64,000 nucleotides of DNA, from contig JAEUHK010000017.1 in NCBI GenBank assembly GCA_016795465.1, positions 1 through 64,000 of the forward strand, written 5' to 3'. The position numbers were made by a program, and so were the translations under genes. The notes below the pieces were generated by a model. That model worked only from the letters and a program-made list of their open reading frames with translations, was not told the origin of the DNA and made no database searches. This DNA comes from Verrucomicrobiaceae bacterium (lineage in GTDB: Bacteria > Verrucomicrobiota > Verrucomicrobiia > Verrucomicrobiales > Verrucomicrobiaceae). Of this stretch, positions 44,975 to 52,883 are shown piece after piece (position 1 is the first letter of the stretch; each line of letters begins with the position of its first letter).

Positions 44975-45379
44975 ATGAAGCTCCAGTCCAACCTTCCGCG
45001 CCAGAGTCCCTGGATTTTTGCCGCGCCCTTCATGAATGCAGTCATTCTCCTGCTGATCTGCTTTTTGTTCAGCAGCGGCTTTGTGGCGAAATCTGGCATC
45101 CACATTGACTCGCCGGAGTCCACCTCCCGGCTGACGGGCTTTGACCGGGCGCATGTGATCACCATTCCCTCCGGCTCCGCCGCGGCGATCTACTTTGACG
45201 GGCAACCGGTGAGCACCGAGGGCCTCGTGGCCCTGCTCAAAGAGCATCGCGATGGCGAACGCCGCGCCATCATCTACCACGACCGCATGGCACCGGGTGG
45301 TCGTCTGGTGGAAGTGACCAATCTCGCTCATCAAAACGGCTACGCCGTGGCGCTCGCCACCGTCTCGCCGCAGCAATAA
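44975..45379 (+). CDS. TolR/ExbD-like subunit with Asn in place of the key Asp
   Basis: 134 residues from ATG 44975 (a TTG at 44912 is in frame but far upstream). One transmembrane helix follows a short cytoplasmic start: SPWIFAAPFMNAVILLLICFL (11-31). The family pattern there is P-(F/L)-(I/L/M)-D-V, with the Asp carrying protons; here the codon is AAT, giving N21. The periplasmic part (GIHIDSPES, then ITIPSGSAAAIYFDGQPV and GGRLVEVTNLAHQNGY) keeps the TolR/ExbD fold signature. It partners the TolQ-like protein 63 bp upstream. If N21 cannot be protonated, this may be an inactive or redirected motor subunit. Confidence 0.8.
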   Translation: MKLQSNLPRQSPWIFAAPFMNAVILLLICFLFSSGFVAKSGIHIDSPESTSRLTGFDRAHVITIPSGSAAAIYFDGQPVSTEGLVALLKEHRDGERRAIIYHDRMAPGGRLVEVTNLAHQNGYAVALATVSPQQ

Positions 45380-45394
45380 AACGCCCGCCGCCGC

Positions 45395-46102
45395 ATGCTG
45401 TCCTTTGCCTGGAAAATCCGTGATCGCTCCGCGTGGCATGTCGTGGGGCTCACGCTGCTGCTCGCGCTGTTCATGGGCGTGTTCTTTGTCGTCTTCCGGA
45501 TCACCTACCCGGTCGTGCAGCAGGCGGATGCGGTGCCGCAGCACCTGCTCGTGCTCGATCCGGCGGATCCGGGCTCGCTCGCGGTCATCCATCGGGCGCA
45601 GGATCGCAGCTTTGGCCTCGTGCCGGCCGAGCCCACGGATGCGACGGTGATGGCGCAGTTTCCCGCGTTCACGCCCAGCTATGCTGGAGCCGAGTTGAAG
45701 CTCCGCCCGATGGTGGCCGTGCCGGAGACCACGCGGCAGCCGCGGCTCTTTTCAGCCTCGACGAGCGTGCTGCCCGCCGTGCCGCCGCGTGCCTCCAACC
45801 TGCCCGCGGCGATCCCCGATGCTGTTTTGAAGGCCGTGCTGCCCGCGGAGCTCGCCCGTCGTGCGGGCGATGCTCTCGAAATCAAAGACGTGCCTGTCAC
45901 TGATCCCGAAAACGCCCGCTTCCGAATCGCGGTGGATGCCTCCGGTCATGTGACACAGGTGCTGCCGCTCTTTGCCTCCACCGAACCCGCCATCACCAGC
46001 AAGCTGCGAGCTGCCATCCAGGCCCTGCGATTCAAAGCGGATGCGAAAACGCCCGTGCAGTGGGCCACGCTGGCCTTTGAATGGCAAAACGTCAGCCGCT
46101 GA
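45395..46102 (+). CDS. TonB/TolA-like protein with C-terminal TonB-type domain
   Basis: 235 residues. An N-terminal membrane anchor (VVGLTLLLALFMGVFFVVF) follows a short cytoplasmic start, then a Pro/Ala-rich periplasmic stretch. The C-terminal 75 residues (FRIAVDASGHVTQVLPLFASTEPAITSKLRAAIQALRFKADA) have the V-x-x-x-G-x-V-x-x-V strand and the A-x-x-x-W/L-R-F-K-P ending of TonB domains. It should transmit the energy of the ExbBD/TolQR-like pair across the periplasm. It begins 15 bp after the preceding gene and ends the operon, 1 bp before the convergent DUF1501 gene. Confidence 0.72.
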   Translation: MLSFAWKIRDRSAWHVVGLTLLLALFMGVFFVVFRITYPVVQQADAVPQHLLVLDPADPGSLAVIHRAQDRSFGLVPAEPTDATVMAQFPAFTPSYAGAELKLRPMVAVPETTRQPRLFSASTSVLPAVPPRASNLPAAIPDAVLKAVLPAELARRAGDALEIKDVPVTDPENARFRIAVDASGHVTQVLPLFASTEPAITSKLRAAIQALRFKADAKTPVQWATLAFEWQNVSR

Positions 46103-46103
46103 G

Positions 46104-47504
46104 TCAGGCCAGTATCTCCTTCACGACGTTGCCATGCACATCGGTGAGCCGGTAATCGCGGCCGAGGTGGCGCCAGGTGACTTTTTCATGATCGAGGCCG
46201 AGTTGATGCAGGATCGTGGCGTGTAAGTCGTGGAGGTGAACCTTGCCGGAGACGGGGCGGAAGCCGAAGTCGTCGGTCTCGCCGAAGGTGAGGCCCGGCT
46301 TTATGCCGCCACCGGCGAGCCAGGTGCAAAAGCTCTCGGGTTGATGCTCGCGGCCGTGTTTTTCGATGGGCGAGGTGCCGCTGAGGTCCTGGCTCCACGG
46401 CGTGCGACCAAACTCGCCGCTCCAGATGACGAGCGTGTCCTCCAGCAGGCCGCGTGACTTGAGGTCTTTGATGAGTGCGGCGCAGGGCTGGTCGGTGCCG
46501 GCGCAGCTTTTTGGCAACGCGTTGCGGATGTCGCCATGATGATCCCAGCCGCCCATCGTGACCTGCACAAAGCGCACGCCGGCCTCGCTCAATCGCCGCG
46601 CGAGCAGGCAGGCTCGGGCGTTCTTGTCGCAGTCTTTGTTGCCGATGCCATACAGCTTCTTCGTGGCCTCGGACTCGCTGGAGATGTCCATGAGCTCCGG
46701 CGTGGCTGTTTGCATGCGAAAGGCGATCTCCATGCTCTCGATCATGCCTTCCATGCGTGCATCGCCGGGCGCTTGATCGAGCAGGCGACGGTTCATGCGC
46801 TGCGTGAAGTCGATGCGGGCGCGTTGTGATGTCGCATCGCCGGAAATGTCGGCGAGATAGTCGATGGGCGATTGCTTGGCGTCCTGCGGCACGGTGACTT
46901 TCGTGCCCTGATGCGCGGCGGGGAGGAATCCGGAGCCGTAGAGCCGCGTGTCGCTATCCGGATGGATGGTGATGAAGCTCGGCAGGCTCTGATTCTCCGT
47001 GCCGAGGCCGTAGCTGACCCACGAGCCGAGCGATGGGCGCACATCCGCCGTGATGCCGGTGTGAAATTGCAGCGCGGCGGGCTGGTGCTGGTTGTTGTCC
47101 GAATGCATCGCCCGCAGGAGGCAGATCTCATCGGCGATGCTCGCAGTGTGCGGCAGCAAATCGGAGATCATCATGCCGCTTTGCCCGCGCGGCCGCACCT
47201 CGCCATGCGTGGCCAGCGCGAGAAATTTGTCCGTGCCGACGCGGAGTTCGTTCGTGTTGATCGGCGCATGGATCGTCTGGCCGTGCATGCGCTTGATGTA
47301 GCTCTTCGGATCAAACAGATCCGGCTGCGAAGGCCCACCGGACATGAAGAGGAAGATCACCCGCTTCGCCGTCGCGGGCAAACGAGGCGCCCGCAGTGCG
47401 AGCGGACTCTGCGCGGCCTGCACGAGGTCGTGCAACGCGAGCGCACCGAAGCCGCAAGCGGTGTTTTGAAGCCAGGCGCGGCGGGAGATGGAGGAAGTGT
47501 TCAT
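46104..47504 (-). CDS. DUF1501 protein, third copy
   Basis: 466 residues. Twin-arginine signal SISRRAWLQNTACGFGALAL. Blocks VIFLFMSGGPSQPDLFDPKS, ICLLRAMHSDNNQHQPAALQFHTG, TLVIWSGEFGRTPWSQ and DLHATILHQLGLDHEK are intact. It is the downstream partner of the DUF1549/DUF1553 gene at 47667-49997, and the 162-bp gap between them holds a cloverleaf-like repeat. Since the partner has a premature stop, the pair may be decaying. Confidence 0.88.
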   Translation of the reverse strand: MNTSSISRRAWLQNTACGFGALALHDLVQAAQSPLALRAPRLPATAKRVIFLFMSGGPSQPDLFDPKSYIKRMHGQTIHAPINTNELRVGTDKFLALATHGEVRPRGQSGMMISDLLPHTASIADEICLLRAMHSDNNQHQPAALQFHTGITADVRPSLGSWVSYGLGTENQSLPSFITIHPDSDTRLYGSGFLPAAHQGTKVTVPQDAKQSPIDYLADISGDATSQRARIDFTQRMNRRLLDQAPGDARMEGMIESMEIAFRMQTATPELMDISSESEATKKLYGIGNKDCDKNARACLLARRLSEAGVRFVQVTMGGWDHHGDIRNALPKSCAGTDQPCAALIKDLKSRGLLEDTLVIWSGEFGRTPWSQDLSGTSPIEKHGREHQPESFCTWLAGGGIKPGLTFGETDDFGFRPVSGKVHLHDLHATILHQLGLDHEKVTWRHLGRDYRLTDVHGNVVKEILA

Positions 47505-47540
47505 CTTTTGAGTGAATGGCTTTGCCTCAACGCGTTGCGG

Positions 47541-47641
47541 GCGCGTCAGCGTTTTGGAGTGCGCCGGACCTCCGGCGCTTTCGAGCGTCCACCGGCCTGC
47601 GAAAAGCTCCAGAGGGCTGGAGCACTCTAGGACGCTCGCGC
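47541..47641. repeat. Cloverleaf-like structured repeat (REP/MITE-like)
   Basis: Outer arms about 20 bases (47541-47562 and 47622-47641) pair with a 2-base gap. Inside are two perfect hairpins: GCGCCGGA-cc-TCCGGCGC (47561-47578) and GCTCCAG-aggg-CTGGAGC (47606-47623). Together they form a three-way junction, and the whole unit sits between two genes. Confidence 0.7.
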
Positions 47642-47666
47642 GAAGATCGAATGCGGCATGTCGAGT

Positions 47667-47954
47667 TCATAAACGGAGAAGAAACTCGTTCGAGGCGAGC
47701 AGGGCGTGGGTGAGTTCGATCCAGGCTTTGTCGGCGGGGAGGGAATCGAGGAAGGCATTGGCCTCATCGCGCTCGGTGCTGGTGATGGGGCGGCTGAGGA
47801 CGCGGAGCCAGAGGGCTTCGAGGCGTGCGTCGGGGTTGGGTTCGGCCTGGGTGACGAGTTTGGCAATGTCGGTGGCGCGGGCGCGGACGAGGTCGCTGTT
47901 GATGAGGAAGAGCGACTGCGTGGGCACGGCGGTCTCGGCGCGTTTTCCGGCGAT
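47667..47954 (-). pseudogene. C-terminal DUF1553 tail cut off by an in-frame TAG
   Basis: In the same frame as the gene at 47955-49997, this stretch codes IAGKRAETAVPTQSLFLINSDLV and onward to LLASNEFLLRL, the normal DUF1553 ending. It is separated from the main part only by TAG at 47955-47957, where related proteins usually have a charged residue after Gln-Pro-Ala. A single GAG to TAG change would explain it. It could be a true nonsense mutation, a read error or a readthrough site. Confidence 0.75.
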
Positions 47955-49997
47955 CTACGCGGGCTGGGTGAAGTCGAAGACATCGCGCAGGCGTGCGGAG
48001 CCGGGTTGGGCGGCGGTGCGGATGACGGGTTGGTAAATCGTGCGCTCGAACTCCTGAATGGGGCGTGTCTTTTTGAAGCTGAACGCGGGAGGGTTCACGG
48101 CGCCTGGATTGAGGCTGCTGACGTTCTCCGGGAACTCGAGCGGCAGGGCAGTGCCGCCGCTGGAGGGCATCAAACGGCCGCTGATGGCGAGCATGGCGTC
48201 TCGGATTGCTTCGGCATCGAGACGGAATGGCTGAGGGCGGAGAGCGTAGGGCGAAGAGCCGGATGCTTCGCTTCTTTGGCGGTAAGTTCGAGAGAGCACG
48301 AGTTCGCGAATGAGCCGCTTTTGTGACCAGCCGTGCTTCATGAACTGCGCGGCGAGATGATCGAGGAGTTCGGGATGAGTGGGTTTTTCGCCGCGGGTGC
48401 CGAAGTAGTCCACGGTGCGCACGAGGCCTTCGCCGAAGAGTTTTTGCCAGATACGGTTCACGGTGACGCGCGCTGTGAGCGGGTTGCGCGGGTCGGTGAG
48501 CCACTCGGCGAGTTGGGCGCGGCCACTTTGATTCGGCGGGATCGGCGGAAACTCGGCCCAGCTCGCGACGCGCAGCGTGCCGCGTTTCACGGGTTCGCCG
48601 AGCGCATACGGGTTTCCGCGGATGGTGATGCGCATGTCGGCCGGTTTTTCGACGTCGTGCACGGCGAAGGCTTTTGGTGTGTTGGGCGCGAAAAACTTCG
48701 CGTGGTCGATTTGGGCCTTCAGAGCCTTCGTATCGGCTTTTTCGGCCGTTTTGGCCTTCAAATCGGCTTCGAGGGCTTGGAGGCGTGATTCGTGATGCGT
48801 GAGCAGTTTTTCGCGAGCGGCTCGTTGCGCGGCCGTTTCGGGCAAATCGGCTTTGTGGACGCTGCTCCACACGCCGTTGTCGGTTTTGTAGGTGCTGCTG
48901 GTGCTACGGAACATGCCCGCGATCGCGTAGTAGTCGGTCTGCGCGATGGGATCGAACTTGTGATCGTGGCAGCGCACGCAGCCGAGCGTCATGCCGAGGA
49001 AGGCGGTGCCGATTTTGCTGACCTGCTGATCGACGAGGTCATGCTCCATCTTCAATTTGTCCACCGCGACGATTTCCACGTCACCGAGCACGAGAAAGCC
49101 GGTCGCGGTGATGCTGTCCGCCGTCGGTGCGATGAGATCCCCGGCAATTTGTTCGCGGATGAACTGGTCGAAGGGTTTGTCGCTGTTGAAGGCGCGGATG
49201 ACGTAGTCGCGATAACGCCACGCGTGCTCGGCGAAGACGTTGTTCGACGTGCCGATCTGGTCTGCGTAGCCGGTGAGATCGAGCCAGTGTCGGGCCCAGC
49301 GTTCGCCGAAGGCGGGAGAGGCGAGTAGCTTGTCCACGATGTGTGTTTGCGAGTCGGACGGGTCGGACTTGTCGGACAGGTCCGACATGAAAGCGGTGAT
49401 GTCCTCCGGCGTGGGCGGCAGGCCAGTGAGGTCGAGATAGACGCGGCGCAGCCACGTGTGAGCTGCGGCGTCAGGTGCGGGTGTGAGGCCTGCGGACTCT
49501 TGTTTGGCCAAGATGAAGCGATCCACGTCATTCACGGGCCAGTGGGTGTTTTTGACCGCAGGCGGCTGCGAATCGCGCACGGGCTGGAAGGCCCAAAACT
49601 GCTTTCCGGCTTCGATGTTGATGCCGTTGGCTTTGACCACCGAGCCTGAGCGTGGATCTGGTGCGCCCATCGCGACCCACTTTTCGAGCACTTCGATCTC
49701 GTTGGCGGCGAGTTTGCCTTTCGGCGGCATCTCCATGTCCGGGTTTGTGTAGCGAACGGCTTCGACGAGGAGGCTCTTCGAGACGTTTCCGGGCACGATG
49801 GCCGCGCCGTGATCACCACCGGCCTGCCAGCCGGATTTCGAATCGAGCGCGAGGCCGCCTTTGATCTTCGATTCGTGCGAGTGGCACTCGTAGCAGCGCT
49901 GACGCAGCAGCGGCAGCACCTTCGATTCAAAGAACGCCGTGCCATCCTCCGCGTGGGCGGAGAAAGCGAGCAACAGGCATGCAACGAGGCGTTTCAC
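47955..49997 (-). CDS. DUF1549/DUF1553 protein with N-terminal planctomycete cytochrome C (truncated)
   Basis: 680 residues from GTG 49997, chosen for the signal peptide MKRLVACLLLAFSAHAE (TTG 50033 is the longer choice). Domain order: PSCyt1-type heme region with CYECHSHESKIKGGLALDS; DUF1549 with LTGLPPTPEDITAFM and CVRCHDHKFDPIAQTDYYA; a coiled segment; DUF1553 with WLTDPRNPLTARVTVNRIWQ and GLVRTVDYFGTRGEKPTHPELLD. It ends early at TAG 47955-47957, losing 95 residues that continue in frame. Two CxxCH motifs suggest c-type heme binding outside the cytoplasm. Probably non-functional or strain-variable. Confidence 0.8.
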   Translation of the reverse strand: MKRLVACLLLAFSAHAEDGTAFFESKVLPLLRQRCYECHSHESKIKGGLALDSKSGWQAGGDHGAAIVPGNVSKSLLVEAVRYTNPDMEMPPKGKLAANEIEVLEKWVAMGAPDPRSGSVVKANGINIEAGKQFWAFQPVRDSQPPAVKNTHWPVNDVDRFILAKQESAGLTPAPDAAAHTWLRRVYLDLTGLPPTPEDITAFMSDLSDKSDPSDSQTHIVDKLLASPAFGERWARHWLDLTGYADQIGTSNNVFAEHAWRYRDYVIRAFNSDKPFDQFIREQIAGDLIAPTADSITATGFLVLGDVEIVAVDKLKMEHDLVDQQVSKIGTAFLGMTLGCVRCHDHKFDPIAQTDYYAIAGMFRSTSSTYKTDNGVWSSVHKADLPETAAQRAAREKLLTHHESRLQALEADLKAKTAEKADTKALKAQIDHAKFFAPNTPKAFAVHDVEKPADMRITIRGNPYALGEPVKRGTLRVASWAEFPPIPPNQSGRAQLAEWLTDPRNPLTARVTVNRIWQKLFGEGLVRTVDYFGTRGEKPTHPELLDHLAAQFMKHGWSQKRLIRELVLSRTYRQRSEASGSSPYALRPQPFRLDAEAIRDAMLAISGRLMPSSGGTALPLEFPENVSSLNPGAVNPPAFSFKKTRPIQEFERTIYQPVIRTAAQPGSARLRDVFDFTQPA

Positions 49998-50035
49998 GAG
50001 CAGGAGACGCTCGTGCCGCGGGCGATGTTGCAAGG

Positions 50036-51406
50036 TCAGGCAGCCGAAAGGGCCTTCCGCCAGCGGGCGAGCTGGTGGGCCACGTTTTGCGGGGAAGGGG
50101 CTCCGATGCCTTTGCGGGCTTCGAGAGCGGTCTTGAGGTTCAAACAGGCCATCACATCGGCTTCGAAGGCCTTCGAGAAGGTTTGGAACTCGGCGAGGCT
50201 CATGTCTCCAAACGCCTTCTTCTCGGCGATGGAGTAGGCGACGAGCTTGCCGATGACTTCGTGAGCCTGCCGGAAGGGCACGCCATGATTCACGAGGTAG
50301 TCGGCGAGGTCCGTGGCGAGCAGCATCGGGTCCGACGCGGTGGCCTCGGTCTTGGCGCGGTTCACATCCATGCCGCTGACCATTTCGGTGAAGACTTCGA
50401 GAGCCAGCGAGACGGTGTCGATGGAGTCAAACAGCGGCTCCTTGTCCTCCTGAAGATCACGATTGTAAGTCATCGGCAGACCTTTGATGAGCGTGAGCAG
50501 GCTCATGAGGTTGCCGATGAGGCGGGCGGACTTGCCGCGGGTGAGCTCGGCCACGTCCGGGTTCTTTTTTTGCGGCATCAAAGACGAGCCGGTGGTGTGC
50601 GCATCGCTGAGCGTGACGAAGGCGAACTCCGCACTCGCCCAGAGAATGACATCCTCGCTCAGGCGGGAGAGATGCACGCCGATCATGGAAATGGCGAAGA
50701 GCAGCTCCGCCACGAAATCGCGGTCGCTGACGGCATCCATGGAGTTTTGCGTGACGCCATCGAAACCGAGATGTGAAGCCACGAAGTCGCGGTCGAGGAT
50801 GATCGTGCTGCCAGCGAGAGCACCGGAGCCCAGCGGCATGACATTGAGCCGCTGGCGGCAATCAGCGAGACGCGCGGCATCACGCTCCAGCATCTCGACA
50901 TAGGCCAGCAGGTGATGAGCAAAGAAAACGGGCTGGCCGCGCTGCAGATGCGTGTAGCCGGGCATCACCGCCTCACCACCTCGCTCGGCGCATTCGACGA
51001 GGGCGGCCTGCATGGCACGCGTGAGCTTCAAAATCGAGTCAATGCTGGAGCGGCAGTAGAGCCGCACATCGGTGGCCACTTGATCATTGCGGCTGCGGGC
51101 GGTGTGAAGCTTCGCTCCAGCAGGGCCGATGCGTTTGGTGAGCTCGGCCTCGATGTTCATGTGGACGTCCTCGAGGGCTTCCTTGAACTCGAAGTCGCCT
51201 TTTTCGATCTCCGCACGGATGGCAAGCAGGCCGCTTTCGATCTGCGACTGTTCTTCGGCGGTGATGATGCCCGCTTTGAGCAGGCCTTTCGAGTGGGCGA
51301 TCGACCCGGCGATGTCGTGGGCGTAAAGACGCCAGTCAAACGACACAGATTCTCCGTAGCGCTGCACGAGGGCGCTGGTTTCTTGGGCAAAACGACCTTT
51401 CCACAT
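50036..51406 (-). CDS. argH: Argininosuccinate lyase
   Basis: 456 residues from ATG 51406, starting MWKGRFAQETSALVQRYGESV. It splits argininosuccinate into arginine and fumarate, the last step of arginine synthesis, as a cytoplasmic tetramer. The fumarase/aspartase superfamily signature GSSLMPQKKNPD is present, with the catalytic Ser in its flexible loop, and other blocks are TARSRNDQVATD and MPGYTHLQRGQP. No other arg gene is near. It is adjacent to the truncated cytochrome gene but on its own promoter by position. Confidence 0.96.
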   Translation of the reverse strand: MWKGRFAQETSALVQRYGESVSFDWRLYAHDIAGSIAHSKGLLKAGIITAEEQSQIESGLLAIRAEIEKGDFEFKEALEDVHMNIEAELTKRIGPAGAKLHTARSRNDQVATDVRLYCRSSIDSILKLTRAMQAALVECAERGGEAVMPGYTHLQRGQPVFFAHHLLAYVEMLERDAARLADCRQRLNVMPLGSGALAGSTIILDRDFVASHLGFDGVTQNSMDAVSDRDFVAELLFAISMIGVHLSRLSEDVILWASAEFAFVTLSDAHTTGSSLMPQKKNPDVAELTRGKSARLIGNLMSLLTLIKGLPMTYNRDLQEDKEPLFDSIDTVSLALEVFTEMVSGMDVNRAKTEATASDPMLLATDLADYLVNHGVPFRQAHEVIGKLVAYSIAEKKAFGDMSLAEFQTFSKAFEADVMACLNLKTALEARKGIGAPSPQNVAHQLARWRKALSAA

Positions 51407-51506
51407 AAAAAACGAGGTGGCGAGGTAACAGGGATTATCCCTTGGCGCAACCTTTGCTCGGCATTGCTTGACACTCGTTCCGCCAGCCGCCTCTAATCGC
51501 CCCCGC

Positions 51507-52826
51507 ATGCTCTTCCCGTCCTTTTTCGCCTCTGCCGTCGCCCTCCCGCCCGCCTGGATGGTGGCGCCGTTTGCCATCCTGCTGCTTTGCATCGCGCTGA
51601 TGCCTTTGTTTGCGGCGCACTTCTGGGAGCATCACTACCCGAAGGTCGCCGTGGGTCTTGGCCTGGTCACCGCGTGCTACTATGCGCTCGTGGCGCACGA
51701 CTGGCATCCGCTGCATCACGCGGCGCATGAGTATCTGAGCTTCATGGCGCTGGTGGGATCGCTGTTTGTGATCTCCGGCGGCATCAACATCCGCGTGAAA
51801 GGCGAAGCCACACCGCTGATCAACACGGTCTTCCTCCTCATCGGGGCCGTGCTGGCGAACCTCATCGGCACCACGGGCGCCTCGATGCTGCTCATCCGGC
51901 CGTGGATCAAAATGAACAAGTATCGCGTCACCGGCCTGCATATTGTGTTTTTCATTTTTGTGGTCAGCAACGTGGGCGGAAGCCTCACGCCGGTGGGCGA
52001 TCCGCCGCTGTTCCTCGGCTTTTTGCGCGGCGTGCCCTTCTTCTGGACGCTGGAGCATTGCTGGAAGGGCTGGGCGCTCGCTGTGGCCCTGCTGCTGGCG
52101 GTTTTCTTCGTGCTCGACGTGTTGAACTTTCGCCGTGCGCCCAAGGAGGTGCGTGAGCTGGAGACCGCCCATGAGACATGGTTTTTCCGCGGGTTGGCGA
52201 ATCTCCTCCTGCTCGGTGTCGTGCTCGGCGCTGTGCTGCTGCCGAAGAACCTGCAGGACACCGTGCTCGGCGGCGTGCTCTCGCTGCCCGCCATGATCAT
52301 GATCGCCGCCGCGGTGGTCTCGTATTTCACCACCCGGCCGGAGATTCACGAGGCGAACGATTTCAATTTTGGCCCGGTGAAGGAGGTGGGGTTCCTCTTC
52401 ATCGGTATCTTCCTCACGATGATCCCCGCCTTGCAGATTCTGGAGCATGGTGGCGTGTCCGGTGTGTCATCGCCGCTGAGCTACTATTTCGCCACCGGTT
52501 CGCTCTCCGCCTTCCTCGACAACGCGCCCACCTACCTGGCCTTCCTCGCGTCCGCGATGGGGCAGCAGGGCATGTCGGTGGACAATCCGGCGGACGTGCT
52601 GGCCTTCGCGCAGCAGCATGGAGCGCACTTGCTGGCCATTTCGCTCGGCGCGGTGTTTTTCGGAGCCGGTAGCTACATCGGCAACGGTCCCAATTTCATG
52701 GTCAAAGCCATCGCCGATCGTTCGAAGGTCCACACGCCCGGCTTCATCGGCTACATGGTGAAGTATTCGATCCCAGTTTTGCTGCCCATTCTGATCATCG
52801 TGGGTTGGCTGATGGTGAAAGCGTGA
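51507..52826 (+). CDS. CitMHS/NhaD-type sodium:proton antiporter-like transporter
   Basis: 439 residues from ATG 51507, polytopic. Segments include PFAILLLCIALMPLFAAHF, LINTVFLLIGAVLANLIGTTGAS and FIFVVSNVGGSLTPVGDPPLFLGF, the conserved TP(V/I)GDPPL loop of the Ion-Transporter/NhaD-like superfamily, and DNAPTYLAFLA. Members exchange Na+ for H+ or move di/tricarboxylates; I cannot choose. It is divergent from argH (100-bp gap). An AraC regulator follows 57 bp downstream. Confidence 0.8.
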   Translation: MLFPSFFASAVALPPAWMVAPFAILLLCIALMPLFAAHFWEHHYPKVAVGLGLVTACYYALVAHDWHPLHHAAHEYLSFMALVGSLFVISGGINIRVKGEATPLINTVFLLIGAVLANLIGTTGASMLLIRPWIKMNKYRVTGLHIVFFIFVVSNVGGSLTPVGDPPLFLGFLRGVPFFWTLEHCWKGWALAVALLLAVFFVLDVLNFRRAPKEVRELETAHETWFFRGLANLLLLGVVLGAVLLPKNLQDTVLGGVLSLPAMIMIAAAVVSYFTTRPEIHEANDFNFGPVKEVGFLFIGIFLTMIPALQILEHGGVSGVSSPLSYYFATGSLSAFLDNAPTYLAFLASAMGQQGMSVDNPADVLAFAQQHGAHLLAISLGAVFFGAGSYIGNGPNFMVKAIADRSKVHTPGFIGYMVKYSIPVLLPILIIVGWLMVKA

Positions 52827-52883
52827 GCGAATGGTTTGAGAAATTCGTGGCAACGAGGATCGCATAACGGGAGTTTGTCCTTC

